This document shows, piece after piece, positions 17,989 to 28,205 of a DNA stretch of 64,000 bases. Position 1 is the stretch's first letter, and each line of letters begins with the position of its first letter. A model generated the notes under the pieces. That model was given only the letters and a program-made list of their open reading frames with translations, made no database searches and was not told the DNA's origin. The DNA comes from Nostoc sp. NMS7 (GTDB taxonomy: Bacteria > Cyanobacteriota > Cyanobacteriia > Cyanobacteriales > Nostocaceae), in contig NZ_JABXKJ010000097.1 in the NCBI RefSeq assembly GCF_017115085.1, positions 1-64,000 on the forward strand, read 5' to 3'. The position numbers and the translations under genes are program-made.

Positions 17989-19218
17989 CTATGCAGCACA
18001 AATCTTATCCTTTTTTCTATTTGTAGAAACTTCCATTGCTTTCATTTGGGTCTTATAATCCTCCCAAGTTTTTTCAAATACGTCAGACTCATACATCCGC
18101 AATAAAACCTCCTCTTTATCAGTTAAATTTGGGAGTTTTAACAACTCCGCCAAAGACACCTGAACGGGGAAAACATCACTAAACTTTTGCATTAAGTGAA
18201 ATATTCTCTTCCTCTGTGATGCAGATGGTTCATCCTGCAATTCTGCATCGATTTGTCGCGGACGTAGATTCACAATTTCTAGGCTCATATTCCCTAAATT
18301 CCTCAATCCAAATACAACAAACTCATTAGTTATACCAATAACCCGTCCCACAATTTCCAATTCGGGCCGCAGTCTCTTCTTGAATTGATATACTTGGTCA
18401 AGCTGGAAGCGTCGAAACGGATTGCGATAACCCGAAGGGTTAAAGCTTTGCTTATCGCCATTCAGCATCCAAGCAATACCATCGCCTATACTACCTATCT
18501 CATCTGCTTCCAGAAGGTCTATCACTTGGTAACAGATATCTTGATTGCAAACAAACTTGTACGCTGCATCAATACTCCGGTTAAATTCCATCTCCAGTGC
18601 AACAACTGCCTTAAATTTTCCCATTTCTCGTAATTGAGAAATCAACTCAAAAACTTTCTTACCCTTGTGATAACTGCCAACACTTATATTTAGATTCTCC
18701 GAAACCTCCTGAATCACAGGTTTACCCTTCTTTAATTGAGAGGTACTCTCATTTATCGAATGATTCAAATTTGAACACTTCGATTCATTCAAACGACGAG
18801 CGCTCTCCCTTTGTCTTTCTTTCGCTTGGGGACGAAGTACGCTCTCCCAGTACTGCCCCTGGTGAAATTTCTGGTAATGAGTTTTCCCACCTTCCCGGTG
18901 GAGATTAAAGTCAAGCACTAGCTTCAAATCTTCTTCAGGTGAACCAGACTCAACAAATTCCACTTTCACAGAGGAAATTAAGAGCTTGCGAGCTATCTGC
19001 AAGCGACACTTACCTGCCAAGACTACATTGACACCAGTACGTGCAGATACCTTCAAAGATTCAATAATCCCTCTTTCAGAGATACTTTTTTCTAAAGCGG
19101 GACGTTCCTCATTCTCACCATATATTTCTATCAGCTTCGGATGAATAACCAACTCCGCAGGAGAAATATATACAATTGCCGGATTCTTCACCTCAGACAT
19201 ATTTATACTCCGGGTCAC
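17989..19218 (-). CDS. ParB/Srx-type N-terminal domain protein
   Basis: YISPAELVIHPKL..RPALEKSISERGIIESLKVSARTGVNVVLAGKCRLQIARKL is ParB-N-like. Confidence 0.75.
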   Translation of the reverse strand: MTRSINMSEVKNPAIVYISPAELVIHPKLIEIYGENEERPALEKSISERGIIESLKVSARTGVNVVLAGKCRLQIARKLLISSVKVEFVESGSPEEDLKLVLDFNLHREGGKTHYQKFHQGQYWESVLRPQAKERQRESARRLNESKCSNLNHSINESTSQLKKGKPVIQEVSENLNISVGSYHKGKKVFELISQLREMGKFKAVVALEMEFNRSIDAAYKFVCNQDICYQVIDLLEADEIGSIGDGIAWMLNGDKQSFNPSGYRNPFRRFQLDQVYQFKKRLRPELEIVGRVIGITNEFVVFGLRNLGNMSLEIVNLRPRQIDAELQDEPSASQRKRIFHLMQKFSDVFPVQVSLAELLKLPNLTDKEEVLLRMYESDVFEKTWEDYKTQMKAMEVSTNRKKDKICAA

Positions 19219-19566
19219 AAATTGTCACTCAAAAGATAGGTTCCATCTTGAAAAACCTAAGCAGAAAGCAGAAAAATCTTAACCAGCAAGACTTATAGCA
19301 CTTTCATCCCTTGGAAAAAGTGACAATTTGAAAAAATAATTAAATCTTGTAAATGGCAAAGGATTAACTACCAGAAAACCTCTCAAAGAGAATTTTCTCG
19401 CGCAGTAACTATTATTCCCAACCCATTGAAAAGAAATACGACTGAAGAGATATTTAACACAATGGCATTGAAAAAAAAAGCATCTATCTAAAGAAAGATT
19501 TGTAAAAGTGTGTAAACTCATGATATGATGGCTCTAGATAACTAAATTGACAAAACAAAATTCCGT

Positions 19567-19627
19567 CCTGTTCTAGTAACAGGTGGGCTTGTTTTTTCCT
19601 CAAAGCCCTGTTTGCACCAGGGCCTTG
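19567..19627 (+). ncRNA. Candidate structured RNA / attenuator-like overlapping hairpins
   Basis: CCTGTT..AACAGG; GGGCTTG..CAAAGCCC; and the competing CAAAGCCCTG..CAGGGCCTTG. Confidence 0.3.
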
Positions 19628-19722
19628 AGTGAATCTTTAGGAAAAATGGACTCTACAAAAAAAGTATATCAGGCTTCATTCCATTTGGCAAAATTGTACA
19701 GTAAAGAGGGGTAAATTTTTAG

Positions 19723-20178
19723 ATGCCTCGTCTTCAGATATTAAATTCTATTGAAAAGCAAGCACTAGAGTACATAGCAGCAACCAGCAGCGATGAAGTT
19801 AGCAAAAGAGCGAAAATTCTGCTGGGACTAAACGAAGGCAAAAAATATGTAGCCTTAGCCCAAGAGATTGGCGTAACCGAAAACTCAATAGCAAAGTGGA
19901 AGAAAAGATGGACATCAAGTACCATCTTGTCAGAAACCCAGGAGTCGGCGATCGCAAAAGCTAACGAGGTATTAGGTGTCAACGTGGGCAGACCTAAGAA
20001 GTGCAAAAGTACAGAAACGAGCAAAATCGTCGAAATCAGCAAATGGAGCAAGAACCGAAAACCCAGTCGTTCAAAGCATCATTACCATATGCAGGTAGCT
20101 GAGGAAGCCACTCAGAGGGGATTACCGACATTATCGCCAAGAAGTATAGGACGCATCTTGGAAGCCCAACTCCAATAG
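19723..20178 (+). pseudogene. IS630-like transposase HTH domain (N-terminal part only)
   Basis: ISKRAKILLGLNEGKKYVALAQEIGVTENSIAKWKKRW-like HTH; catalytic DDE part absent downstream. Confidence 0.55.
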
Positions 20179-20197
20179 AAAAAATTATCAAGCAAGA

Positions 20198-20232
20198 ACC
20201 ATCCTATCCTAAAGGGGTGGTTTTTAGTTGAC
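20198..20232 (+). terminator. Stem-loop followed by T-run
   Basis: AACCATCC..taaa..GGGTGGTTTTTAG. Confidence 0.45.
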
Positions 20233-20365
20233 ACCAAAAATAGTTGCACAATTTCAAAACTTGATCTCAAAGCTTTGCACAGACTGGTTTGTGATTTTTT
20301 GGATAAGTCTATTGTTCACGACAACTTTTTAAATCCCAGTACCAACCGGGGCTTTTCATCAAACT

Positions 20366-20872
20366 CTAAGCAAGCATTTCCACAAACTCGACCACTTGAG
20401 CAGAAGTGACTTGTTGTGCAATCAGAAAGTCAACGAGTCCATCGAGTTTTTTACGGTTGTAGACGGTAGAATAGCCTTGAATTTGGCGTTCCTTGCAGAA
20501 CTGTCGCAGCTTCCGCGCACCTAAATCCAAAAGCTTCTTCCTCTCTTCCGTAACATCTATTAACACAAGTTGTTTGGCTTCATCCGCAAACCTAGTTTCA
20601 ACAAGTGGCGGCGCAGTTTCAATAATCGAAGATTCTGGTTCAGAAAATTCTTTCTCATTAGAAATAGCACCAACTACAGTCAAATCCCTCTGAGTTTCAA
20701 AAACTGACGACTCCTCAGAAATCACCGCAGCGTTATTACTAACTTGAAGTGATACTGATTTAGCAGGGACAAAAATCACGTATAAGATTGGGAAGATAAT
20801 TAAAAACAACTCGATTGGAAACAAAACATCGTTAACAGATTGCACAAAAGGTGATATTGCAAAAGCAGACAT
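20366..20872 (-). CDS. Membrane-anchored SAP/Rho-N-like protein
   Basis: N-terminal TM; C-terminal LGARKLRQFCKERQIQGYSTVYNRKKLDGLVDFLI. Confidence 0.5.
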   Translation of the reverse strand: MSAFAISPFVQSVNDVLFPIELFLIIFPILYVIFVPAKSVSLQVSNNAAVISEESSVFETQRDLTVVGAISNEKEFSEPESSIIETAPPLVETRFADEAKQLVLIDVTEERKKLLDLGARKLRQFCKERQIQGYSTVYNRKKLDGLVDFLIAQQVTSAQVVEFVEMLA

Positions 20873-21143
20873 AATGTGATTCCTCCATGAATTACTGATG
20901 GGCGGCGTTATAGCGGCTTACCACCCAGTAGCGGGGGAAAACCCCCGTACTGAGTGAAAGCTTTTATACGTATCCCATCCACCAGTAGGAGGAAGGAGGG
21001 TAAATTGCCTTTAAGCAATTAGACAAACGAAGTTTTCCAAAATTTGCAGTTGTTGAATTTTAGAAATTACCAATCCAAGATACAGAAATTGCAAAAATGT
21101 GATTTTTCCAACTTGCACCCGCAGCTTTTAGAAACTTCCTTAT

Positions 21144-22409
21144 TCATCCCAGCACTCCAAATTTTTTACTCTTAAGGTAGTTGACGTAACTAACCAAGTT
21201 GTAGTTATATTTGAGTTCTTGGGGAACAAAAGTTGAGTAAGGATGCAGCGCTACACCATCACGGCGAAAGCGGTGACATGGCGCATATATATCAAAAAAG
21301 ATAGATATCTCATCACCATCAAACTCGATTTTGGCTATGCCCTTAAGTTCCTTCGCAAACTCCGAAACTCGCCTTGATGCTACGTAGTCAAAGACCACTA
21401 CATTTCGAGTGCGGAAATACTGGATGTAAGAAAGAAGTCTCGCTTCCGTACCAAGCTCAAGTAGTCTATCAGAATGTTTCAGCAAGATACCGGAATAAGA
21501 AAAAGAAAACCTACGATTAGCGTATTCATCCCACAAAATAAGGTCGCCGTAAAACTTCCAAAGATTCGCCTGATTGGACGATATTTCTCTATTTAAGCTT
21601 TCGACAACAGCATCATCTTCAAATGGAAACAACGCCTTACGTTCATCCCATTGCTTATCTGGACAGCAACCATCTTCAAACCATCCGTATGGATGAATGC
21701 CACAAACAATATTATTGGCACCATGCAGTAACTTACACCCAGCACACACTTGCAAATAGCAAGAAGTAAATTCTTCGCTATTAACTGCATTAACATAGCG
21801 TCGGTGTATATCTAAATGTTCCTCTAAAGCTTCACAAGGTAAAGACTTATATGAGGAAAAGGTTTGTCCAATTAATTTATCTGGATCAATTTCATCACAG
21901 ATTACTGCCAAGTCGTCAATGTGGTGAGAACGTAATTCCTCGTAAAGTAGCAATTTCCTATACGGTTCTTCCTCAAATCTACAAACAACCAAGCCCTTTG
22001 AATCAGGATGTCCCTCAAAATTAATCACCGTGTAAGTGTAAATAAAAGGTACACCATTAGATTTTTCAAAGCTCTCAGGTTTTGTTAATACAAGCGGTTT
22101 TGTGTCAGCTATTTGTGCAGTTTCTCTACTCGAATTAGTTTCCTCCGATTCTTCAACAATACTTAAGAAAGCACCACCCAAGGAAGCAAAAATAATTCCG
22201 GTAAAGCCTAATACAATAGCACCAGTGCCAATATAGGCAATTTGTTCAGAGCGTTCTTTCTCAACAATTGGGAATCCGCCCCTAGCTAAGTACAATAAGC
22301 CCAAACCAGAAAAAGTTGCTATAGCGCCCAAACCAATAGCAGTCAAAGACACCATTCCAAAAGCAGCATTAATGTTTCTTAAGCAATTAAACGCAAACTT
22401 CTTCAACAT
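21144..22409 (-). CDS. Membrane protein of unknown function
   Basis: Two N-terminal TM helices, large soluble domain with Cys/His cluster (CAGCKLLHGANNIVCGIHPYGWFEDGCCP). Confidence 0.65.
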   Translation of the reverse strand: MLKKFAFNCLRNINAAFGMVSLTAIGLGAIATFSGLGLLYLARGGFPIVEKERSEQIAYIGTGAIVLGFTGIIFASLGGAFLSIVEESEETNSSRETAQIADTKPLVLTKPESFEKSNGVPFIYTYTVINFEGHPDSKGLVVCRFEEEPYRKLLLYEELRSHHIDDLAVICDEIDPDKLIGQTFSSYKSLPCEALEEHLDIHRRYVNAVNSEEFTSCYLQVCAGCKLLHGANNIVCGIHPYGWFEDGCCPDKQWDERKALFPFEDDAVVESLNREISSNQANLWKFYGDLILWDEYANRRFSFSYSGILLKHSDRLLELGTEARLLSYIQYFRTRNVVVFDYVASRRVSEFAKELKGIAKIEFDGDEISIFFDIYAPCHRFRRDGVALHPYSTFVPQELKYNYNLVSYVNYLKSKKFGVLG

Positions 22410-22585
22410 AATTCATCCCTCCAAAATGCAGGTTACAAGGTTTTTAATTACTCTCGCCCCGGTAAGGATTGGGATTTCTTGAGAACTACACGACTAACCT
22501 ACCCCTTACTCTATTAACAATTCCAAAACTATTTCATAGATTCGTCCTGGTTAATTTTCAGTATCGGCAGTAGTTTCATCCTCAA

Positions 22586-22653
22586 TGGTGATAGCAAGAG
22601 TCGAACTTGCTTGATTGCTTAAAACAATCATCCACCCAGAGTGGAATATCATC
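22586..22653 (-). tRNA. tRNA-like element, anticodon loop TTTTAAG (anticodon UUA)
   Basis: Minus strand: GATGATA TT CCAC-TCTGG-GTGG AT GATTG-TTTTAAG-CAATC AA GCAAG-TTCGACT-CTTGC TATCACC A. All four stems pair, one mismatch in the acceptor; short D-loop and short variable loop. Confidence 0.45.
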
Positions 22654-22680
22654 AAAAAACGATATCTATAAGCCACATAT

Positions 22681-23169
22681 CTACTGTCCAAGAGTCCAAG
22701 TATTAGTTTCGTTTAATTCCAATTCTTCAAAATAGTTAGCGAAACCTGGAAAGTGGAAATATTCTAGCCGCATCCGAGATATTAATATTAAAGAAAAATT
22801 TTCTAGTTGAGCTAACTGTTGTAATTGGAACAAGTCGTCGATAAAAGTATTGCTAACAAAGTGCAATCTATCAAAACTATCTATCACCAGCAGCCTATTA
22901 TAACCATCAGATAATTTGCTTATGATATTTTGCCAATCCTGCTGGTAGTAAAAGCTGAAGCTAATAGGAATAACTTTGAATAGATGAGCCACACTAAAAG
23001 GATATTCAAGATTGAGGTAAACAGACTCTAAGTTAATATCCTTGAATAAACAGTTTTTAACAGTAAGAGTCTTACCAATATTTGGCTTGCCCCATAGGTT
23101 AATATTCTTGCCTGCATTTACCTGAGCGATTAACTGACGGTAGTCTTTATAACGTAACATTATCGTCAT
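22681..23169 (-). CDS. Small P-loop ATPase
   Basis: Walker A LWGKPNIGKTLTVKN; Walker B NRLLVIDSFDRLHF. Confidence 0.6.
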   Translation of the reverse strand: MTIMLRYKDYRQLIAQVNAGKNINLWGKPNIGKTLTVKNCLFKDINLESVYLNLEYPFSVAHLFKVIPISFSFYYQQDWQNIISKLSDGYNRLLVIDSFDRLHFVSNTFIDDLFQLQQLAQLENFSLILISRMRLEYFHFPGFANYFEELELNETNTWTLGQ

Positions 23170-23194
23170 CCTTTAAATCCAATCTATCCATAAA

Positions 23195-23653
23195 TTAAAT
23201 TGACACTAAATATGTGATTTTTTGATTGTGTCTTTCTAAACTTTTTCTAGAAAATTGGTTAGATAAAATAAAATTATCTAACAGAAAGTCAGGTGATTGT
23301 GAAAGTCTCAACAGCACACCATCATCACCACTACTGCGATGATAGTAATGTACAACAGGTGATTGGATAACTGTCAAGTTATCGTTACGGATTGCTTGTC
23401 CTGTAACCAGACCATCCATGATAAATTTGGCGGCAGCAGCTACGTTATCGCTATCTCGTCCAAAATTTTTGAGATACCAATGGAACTCAATCCAAACTTT
23501 ACTATCCAAACAAAAATCACATTCTCTAACAAATTCACCAATTAAGTTTGTCCAATATTTCTTAAGTTCAGCACTAGCTTGCCAACTCGACCGTGCCTGG
23601 TTAATAATTTCGTTCATACAAGGGGGTAAAGGCATGGTTAGTTCAAATATCAT
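23195..23653 (-). CDS. RusA-like Holliday-junction resolvase
   Basis: PLPPCMNEI..GRDSDNVAAAAKFIMDGLVTGQAIRNDNLTV matches RusA-type motifs (DxDN..K..DGL..DD/N). Confidence 0.65.
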   Translation of the reverse strand: MIFELTMPLPPCMNEIINQARSSWQASAELKKYWTNLIGEFVRECDFCLDSKVWIEFHWYLKNFGRDSDNVAAAAKFIMDGLVTGQAIRNDNLTVIQSPVVHYYHRSSGDDGVLLRLSQSPDFLLDNFILSNQFSRKSLERHNQKITYLVSI

Positions 23654-25838
23654 CTTCCTCGCCCTCTTTCAAGCTATTTAAAAACTCCTCAACAACATTT
23701 CTAAATTTCTTATAAGACCTACCATCTTGACGGGATAAATTGAATACCGCTTTGACAATTTCATCAAGTTGATAGTCCTTTTGATGCAAATTCAAAATTG
23801 AGTTTCTTGCTTCCTCGTCAAGCTGTACCTTAAAGTTAAAACTGCCCTCAAAATCGGTCTTAGGCTGCTTAGTTTTAGTATGAGTTTTAGTACCAGCAGT
23901 GGCTTTAAATTTACTACTGTCATTATTACTACTCTCTCCATACAAATTAGCAACAAATTCATCAAAGTCTAACCCAGACTGCCAAGCTGTGTAGGGGTCG
24001 TTTTGATTTTTTGCTTCCAAGAGTAACTGCTGGAAGTATTCAGGGTCTTCATCGTCAGCTACATAAAGCGCCTGGAGTCGCACCACCTCAGTCGTTTTGT
24101 ACAAGAAATCTCCGTATCCCAGTAAATAAACCGCACGCTTGTCTTTATCGTCCCCAAGGATAATACAACTGTCTTCAGGGCGAGTCGTAACAAAGGCTGT
24201 CTTGGCTGGAAAATTTGAGCGAATCAATGGGTCTATCACATTTTTGTCAGGCCGCTGGGTGTATAACAATACGTGAATACCCGCACCACCCGCTTTTGCA
24301 AGCAACTTCATCAGCGCAGTCTCAATGCGATCGCAGTAGTTATCATCGGAAAGTAGATCAAAACACTCGTCAATCAGACAAATTACTCGCGGCATGACAA
24401 AATTAGGTGCAAACCGCAGGTTGTACTGTGCGATCGTTTCAATACTACTGTGGCGCTCAAATTCCTGGTAACGCAATTCCATTTCTTCAACCAAGTAATC
24501 TAGCAAGTTAGCGGTAGACTTTGCATCACGCGCAACTGGGGCAACAAGATGGGGTAGCCCATCAAATTTACCAAAGGTCACGCGTTTTACATCCGAAAGC
24601 GCTAATCTAACAATCGAAGGGGGATATCGTCGCACTAAATATAAGATTGCTGCTTTCTCAAACTGCGACTTTCCACCCCGCGTCCGTCCACCACCCAGGA
24701 TATGGGTTACATTGTCGCTATAAAGCTGAATTTCCACATAGGTGCCATCAACATCAACACCACCGGGGATAGATACGGAATGAATATCAGGTTCGCCGTC
24801 AAAAGTAAGATATTCGCGGAAATAGGCAAATTGTCTGTCTAACCGGGGTATGTCAAATACAACTCCCCCAGGCACAACACTTACCATTGGTGCAACTTTC
24901 AAGTTTAACTCTTCACCAAGCTGCTGCACTAAGTCATTGCCAATATCTTCTACTTTTTTATAACTTACACCTCGTCCTAATTTTACCTTAATGCGGTTGA
25001 ATGTTGGACCCGTTTTAGCATCAACATATTTGGCATTAATACTAAATTCTTCGAGAGTATCTACTAATAGTTTACCTGCCTGTCCCATAGTTAAAATCTG
25101 TGAAGCAACAATCTCATTTGCACCAGTATTTATATCTAAATATTTAGGCTCTTTTAAAATAATTAAGCCATCTGCTGTCAGCGTTGAATCTAATGGCTTA
25201 CCTGTGGCACGCGCAACAAGCACTGCCGTTCGGCAGCAATAGTTTTTAATGAATTTATCTCTAGATTTATTAGCTAAATCAGTAAAATAACTAGTTTGTT
25301 TATTGCTCAAAAATAAATTATAAAGATTCTCCTGAACTACTTTATAACCAATCTGCTTGAGATAAATATTTTTGATTGCCCCAATATATTCAAATAAACA
25401 TTCAATGGGTGATAGATTAACTATCTCAATCATCTTATTATATACGTTATTTTGCTCCCACTGTGATGGCATCCGATTGAGATGAATATATTGAAGTGCA
25501 TAACGTGCAAACTCGTACTGGTTTAAAGTACAGTGTTCTGCACATATTGATAATATTTCTTCATCGTTTGTACCTGCAATTACTGATTCGTATATTACCT
25601 GAAATAAAAATTCTAAATTAAATTCTATAACCTGACGTGATAATTTTGCTCTAAAGTCAATCTGCTTTAAAACAGTTTCAGCATAAGAAACCATTACGTC
25701 AGGTAAAGCTTCCCGTATATTCTCTGTAATCTCTTCATTGCCCAAACCATCTTTTTTTGCCTGCACAATTGCAGTCAAAAGCTGTTGTTTTTGAACTTCA
25801 ATATTACCATTAGTGTTATTGTATGGTAATAACATCAC
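23643..25838 (-). CDS. FtsK/SpoIIIE-type DNA translocase
   Basis: GGGRTRGGKSQFEKAAILYLVRRYPP; LALSDVKRVTFGKFDGLPHLVAPVARDA; VICLIDECFDLL; GIHVLLYTQRPDKNVIDPLIRSNFPAKTAFVTTRPEDSCIILGD. Confidence 0.85.
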   Translation of the reverse strand: MMLLPYNNTNGNIEVQKQQLLTAIVQAKKDGLGNEEITENIREALPDVMVSYAETVLKQIDFRAKLSRQVIEFNLEFLFQVIYESVIAGTNDEEILSICAEHCTLNQYEFARYALQYIHLNRMPSQWEQNNVYNKMIEIVNLSPIECLFEYIGAIKNIYLKQIGYKVVQENLYNLFLSNKQTSYFTDLANKSRDKFIKNYCCRTAVLVARATGKPLDSTLTADGLIILKEPKYLDINTGANEIVASQILTMGQAGKLLVDTLEEFSINAKYVDAKTGPTFNRIKVKLGRGVSYKKVEDIGNDLVQQLGEELNLKVAPMVSVVPGGVVFDIPRLDRQFAYFREYLTFDGEPDIHSVSIPGGVDVDGTYVEIQLYSDNVTHILGGGRTRGGKSQFEKAAILYLVRRYPPSIVRLALSDVKRVTFGKFDGLPHLVAPVARDAKSTANLLDYLVEEMELRYQEFERHSSIETIAQYNLRFAPNFVMPRVICLIDECFDLLSDDNYCDRIETALMKLLAKAGGAGIHVLLYTQRPDKNVIDPLIRSNFPAKTAFVTTRPEDSCIILGDDKDKRAVYLLGYGDFLYKTTEVVRLQALYVADDEDPEYFQQLLLEAKNQNDPYTAWQSGLDFDEFVANLYGESSNNDSSKFKATAGTKTHTKTKQPKTDFEGSFNFKVQLDEEARNSILNLHQKDYQLDEIVKAVFNLSRQDGRSYKKFRNVVEEFLNSLKEGEEDDI

Positions 25839-25844
25839 TGATTT

Positions 25845-26684
25845 TTACCTCCTAGAAATTTCAAATTTTTGTAATTGCTGCTGATAGTAAATTCTCAACT
25901 GCGCTAAAGATTTTGGGTTTTGATTGTACGAGTTGCAAATAAGACTGGCCCATACCCTACCTACTTTACATATCGCAGTATCAAACCTTCCTGCTTCAAT
26001 GTCACTTAAGGCATTATTACGACGAATATATTCAATTGCCATCTTGTCCTGAGAAGCTGGACTAAAGTCCTTTAAGTTTAACTTTGGCTGAATATCATAC
26101 CAACTTTTATCCAACATTTGATAAGCACCAGCCGCAGTTGAACAAACATTTTTGCCATTAATAGGAGCGCACTGTTTCTTTAACGGGTGTGTAGAAAAAT
26201 TATTAAAAGTTCCGTTAAATACTAATTTGCGATAACTTTCTGGCTCACTATTTCCTGTTTCTGCCCAACGAATTGTCGCTAAAAAAGCACTTAATCGTGG
26301 TGAATAAGGATGTGGTAAGGAAGAACTTGTACTAACTCTTCCTCTTAAACTATTTAATGATGCTGAAGAAACCCCAGTACTTTGAGAAATTGAAAAATAA
26401 ATACCCAAAGTAATTAAGGAAGCAGTTGACAAATGAATGGGTTGAAAACGGAGTATAAATTGACGGCGATGACTCAAAATCGACCCAACCAAACCACCAA
26501 CAATAAACCCAAATTTCCAACTATCAAGTGCCTTATCAAAACTACGTACCTGACAAACAGTATCCGCACCCTTTGATACCAATCCACATGGCAGTGAAGC
26601 TACTCCGTAAGAAAATGCAACAGAGCCGGCTGCACCAACTACACCTGATATAAAAATCGGTACAATTTGCATCTCTCTTGCCAA
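25845..26684 (-). CDS. Membrane-anchored lysozyme-like muramidase
   Basis: TM region then FLATIRWAETGN..AAGAYQMLDKSWYDIQPKLNLKDFSPASQDKMAIEYI. Confidence 0.75.
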   Translation of the reverse strand: MAREMQIVPIFISGVVGAAGSVAFSYGVASLPCGLVSKGADTVCQVRSFDKALDSWKFGFIVGGLVGSILSHRRQFILRFQPIHLSTASLITLGIYFSISQSTGVSSASLNSLRGRVSTSSSLPHPYSPRLSAFLATIRWAETGNSEPESYRKLVFNGTFNNFSTHPLKKQCAPINGKNVCSTAAGAYQMLDKSWYDIQPKLNLKDFSPASQDKMAIEYIRRNNALSDIEAGRFDTAICKVGRVWASLICNSYNQNPKSLAQLRIYYQQQLQKFEISRR

Positions 26685-26698
26685 TAGCTAAATAACCT

Positions 26699-27349
26699 TC
26701 AACGGTTAGCTAAATACTTGTGTAAATAAGGGCGGGGGTTCTGCGCTACACCATAAGAGCGAACTTCAAAATGCAAATGCGGCCCCGTTGAAAAGCCCGT
26801 ACTACCTACTGCCGCAATCATCTGCCCACGCACAACTTGTTGTCCTTGCTGTACATACAGCTGACTGGCATGACCGTACAGAGTAGATAAACTTCCCTGA
26901 TGCTGAATAATAACTGCTTTGCCATAACCACCCTTGTCGCCTGCAAAAACCACTCGGCCAGCATCAATCGCATAAATTGGCGTACCCTTTGCTGCACCAA
27001 AATCAATCCCCGCATGAAACTTGCGATCGCCTGTAATGGGGTGTGTCCGCCAACCAAACTCTGAGGTAATAGGAGTACCAGCCGCAGTTGGAAAGGCAAT
27101 TCGATCGTTATTTAAAACATGATTACTACCAATAGTTTTAGGTAGTATTAGACTTTGGAGAGATTTAACTAACAACTGAGATTCAACCCACGCAGAAACT
27201 TGGGGAATGACCATAGCTGCAATCAAAACTGAGGTTGCGATCGCATATCCCCAATTTGCACTCGAACTAGTATCGACCGTCTCATTCAAACTAGTTACAG
27301 TCGAATTACTAACCTCCTTGTCACCGTCAGTTTCAAAGATTATTCGCAT
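26699..27349 (-). CDS. M23 family peptidase, TM-anchored
   Basis: TSEFGWRTHPITGDRKFHAGIDFGAAKGTPIYAIDAGRVVFAG..GPHLHFEVR; start taken at MRIIFETDGDKEV. Confidence 0.85.
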   Translation of the reverse strand: MRIIFETDGDKEVSNSTVTSLNETVDTSSSANWGYAIATSVLIAAMVIPQVSAWVESQLLVKSLQSLILPKTIGSNHVLNNDRIAFPTAAGTPITSEFGWRTHPITGDRKFHAGIDFGAAKGTPIYAIDAGRVVFAGDKGGYGKAVIIQHQGSLSTLYGHASQLYVQQGQQVVRGQMIAAVGSTGFSTGPHLHFEVRSYGVAQNPRPYLHKYLANR

Positions 27350-27353
27350 TCCC

Positions 27354-27695
27354 TCAACGCCTTTTTGCATTAGCAGGAGAAACCTGCCAACAACCAATCT
27401 TTGCAGTACTCAATACTTCCTCAAAGTCATTCCTAGCCACACGGCAATCAGGAGAATTTAGCCCATCCCCAGATGTTGCAGGTTCGCTAACTTTAGGGGA
27501 ATACCGTGTAGGAACAGGAGTAGAAGACATATTCAGGCCAGGTGCGGCAGTTGGGACAACAGCCGACGATGAAAACTGAAGCTTTTGTACCAATGCCACA
27601 GCATTACGCCAGTTATAAAACTGCAAATATCCCGGTTGCAAAATATCTGCAATCCATACCAGCAGTACGAACCAAAAAATTGCCTTTACCCACAT
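27354..27695 (-). CDS. Small membrane-anchored protein
   Basis: N-terminal TM (MWVKAIFWFVLLVWIADILQ), close to flanking same-strand genes. Confidence 0.5.
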   Translation of the reverse strand: MWVKAIFWFVLLVWIADILQPGYLQFYNWRNAVALVQKLQFSSSAVVPTAAPGLNMSSTPVPTRYSPKVSEPATSGDGLNSPDCRVARNDFEEVLSTAKIGCWQVSPANAKRR

Positions 27696-28183
27696 TATTC
27701 CAACTGCTTAACCACAGGCAGGGCAAAAGAGGGAACTTCCTTGGGTACAACTTCAATCTTCTTTCCAGACGCATACCCCGGCCCGGTATAACTGCCATTA
27801 AGGAAAAAATTCAACAGCATTATTAACAACCACACTCCCACACCAGCCACACCCACAGGAGATTTAATTACATCCGATAAAAAATATACTGGATACCAGC
27901 CAAATCTCCAGGGGTTTTGTGGGTGCAGCCGATGTGCTTTCCAAATCTCAATGTAAGGAATTTCTATTTGAGGAACCCTCGGCTTGTAAGCAGTCGGTGC
28001 ATTAATATATCTAACTTCTACTGGCTGAGTATCATAAGTAGTCATAGGAGAAACGTTAGGTTGCTGATTTACTATTCCTCCCTGCTGTACCTGCTGCAAC
28101 ATATTTTGCAAGCGGTTTGCAGGCACAATTGCTCCACCTTCAGAATAATCAACATCAAAGTTGCGGCGCTGATTTCTGCTCAT
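27695..28183 (-). CDS. Membrane protein, unknown
   Basis: C-terminal TM VGVAGVGVWLLIMLLNFFL. Confidence 0.55.
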   Translation of the reverse strand: MSRNQRRNFDVDYSEGGAIVPANRLQNMLQQVQQGGIVNQQPNVSPMTTYDTQPVEVRYINAPTAYKPRVPQIEIPYIEIWKAHRLHPQNPWRFGWYPVYFLSDVIKSPVGVAGVGVWLLIMLLNFFLNGSYTGPGYASGKKIEVVPKEVPSFALPVVKQLE

Positions 28184-28205
28184 AATATGACCTCAAATTA
28201 AGTAA

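Noticed and set aside
19279-19521. 80-aa minus-strand ORF
   Set aside because: No domain, AT-rich intergenic, no plausible start context.
22440-22545. Second possible tRNA upstream of the tRNA-like element
   Set aside because: Only a GTAAGG/CCTTAC stem pairs; no T-arm or anticodon arm.
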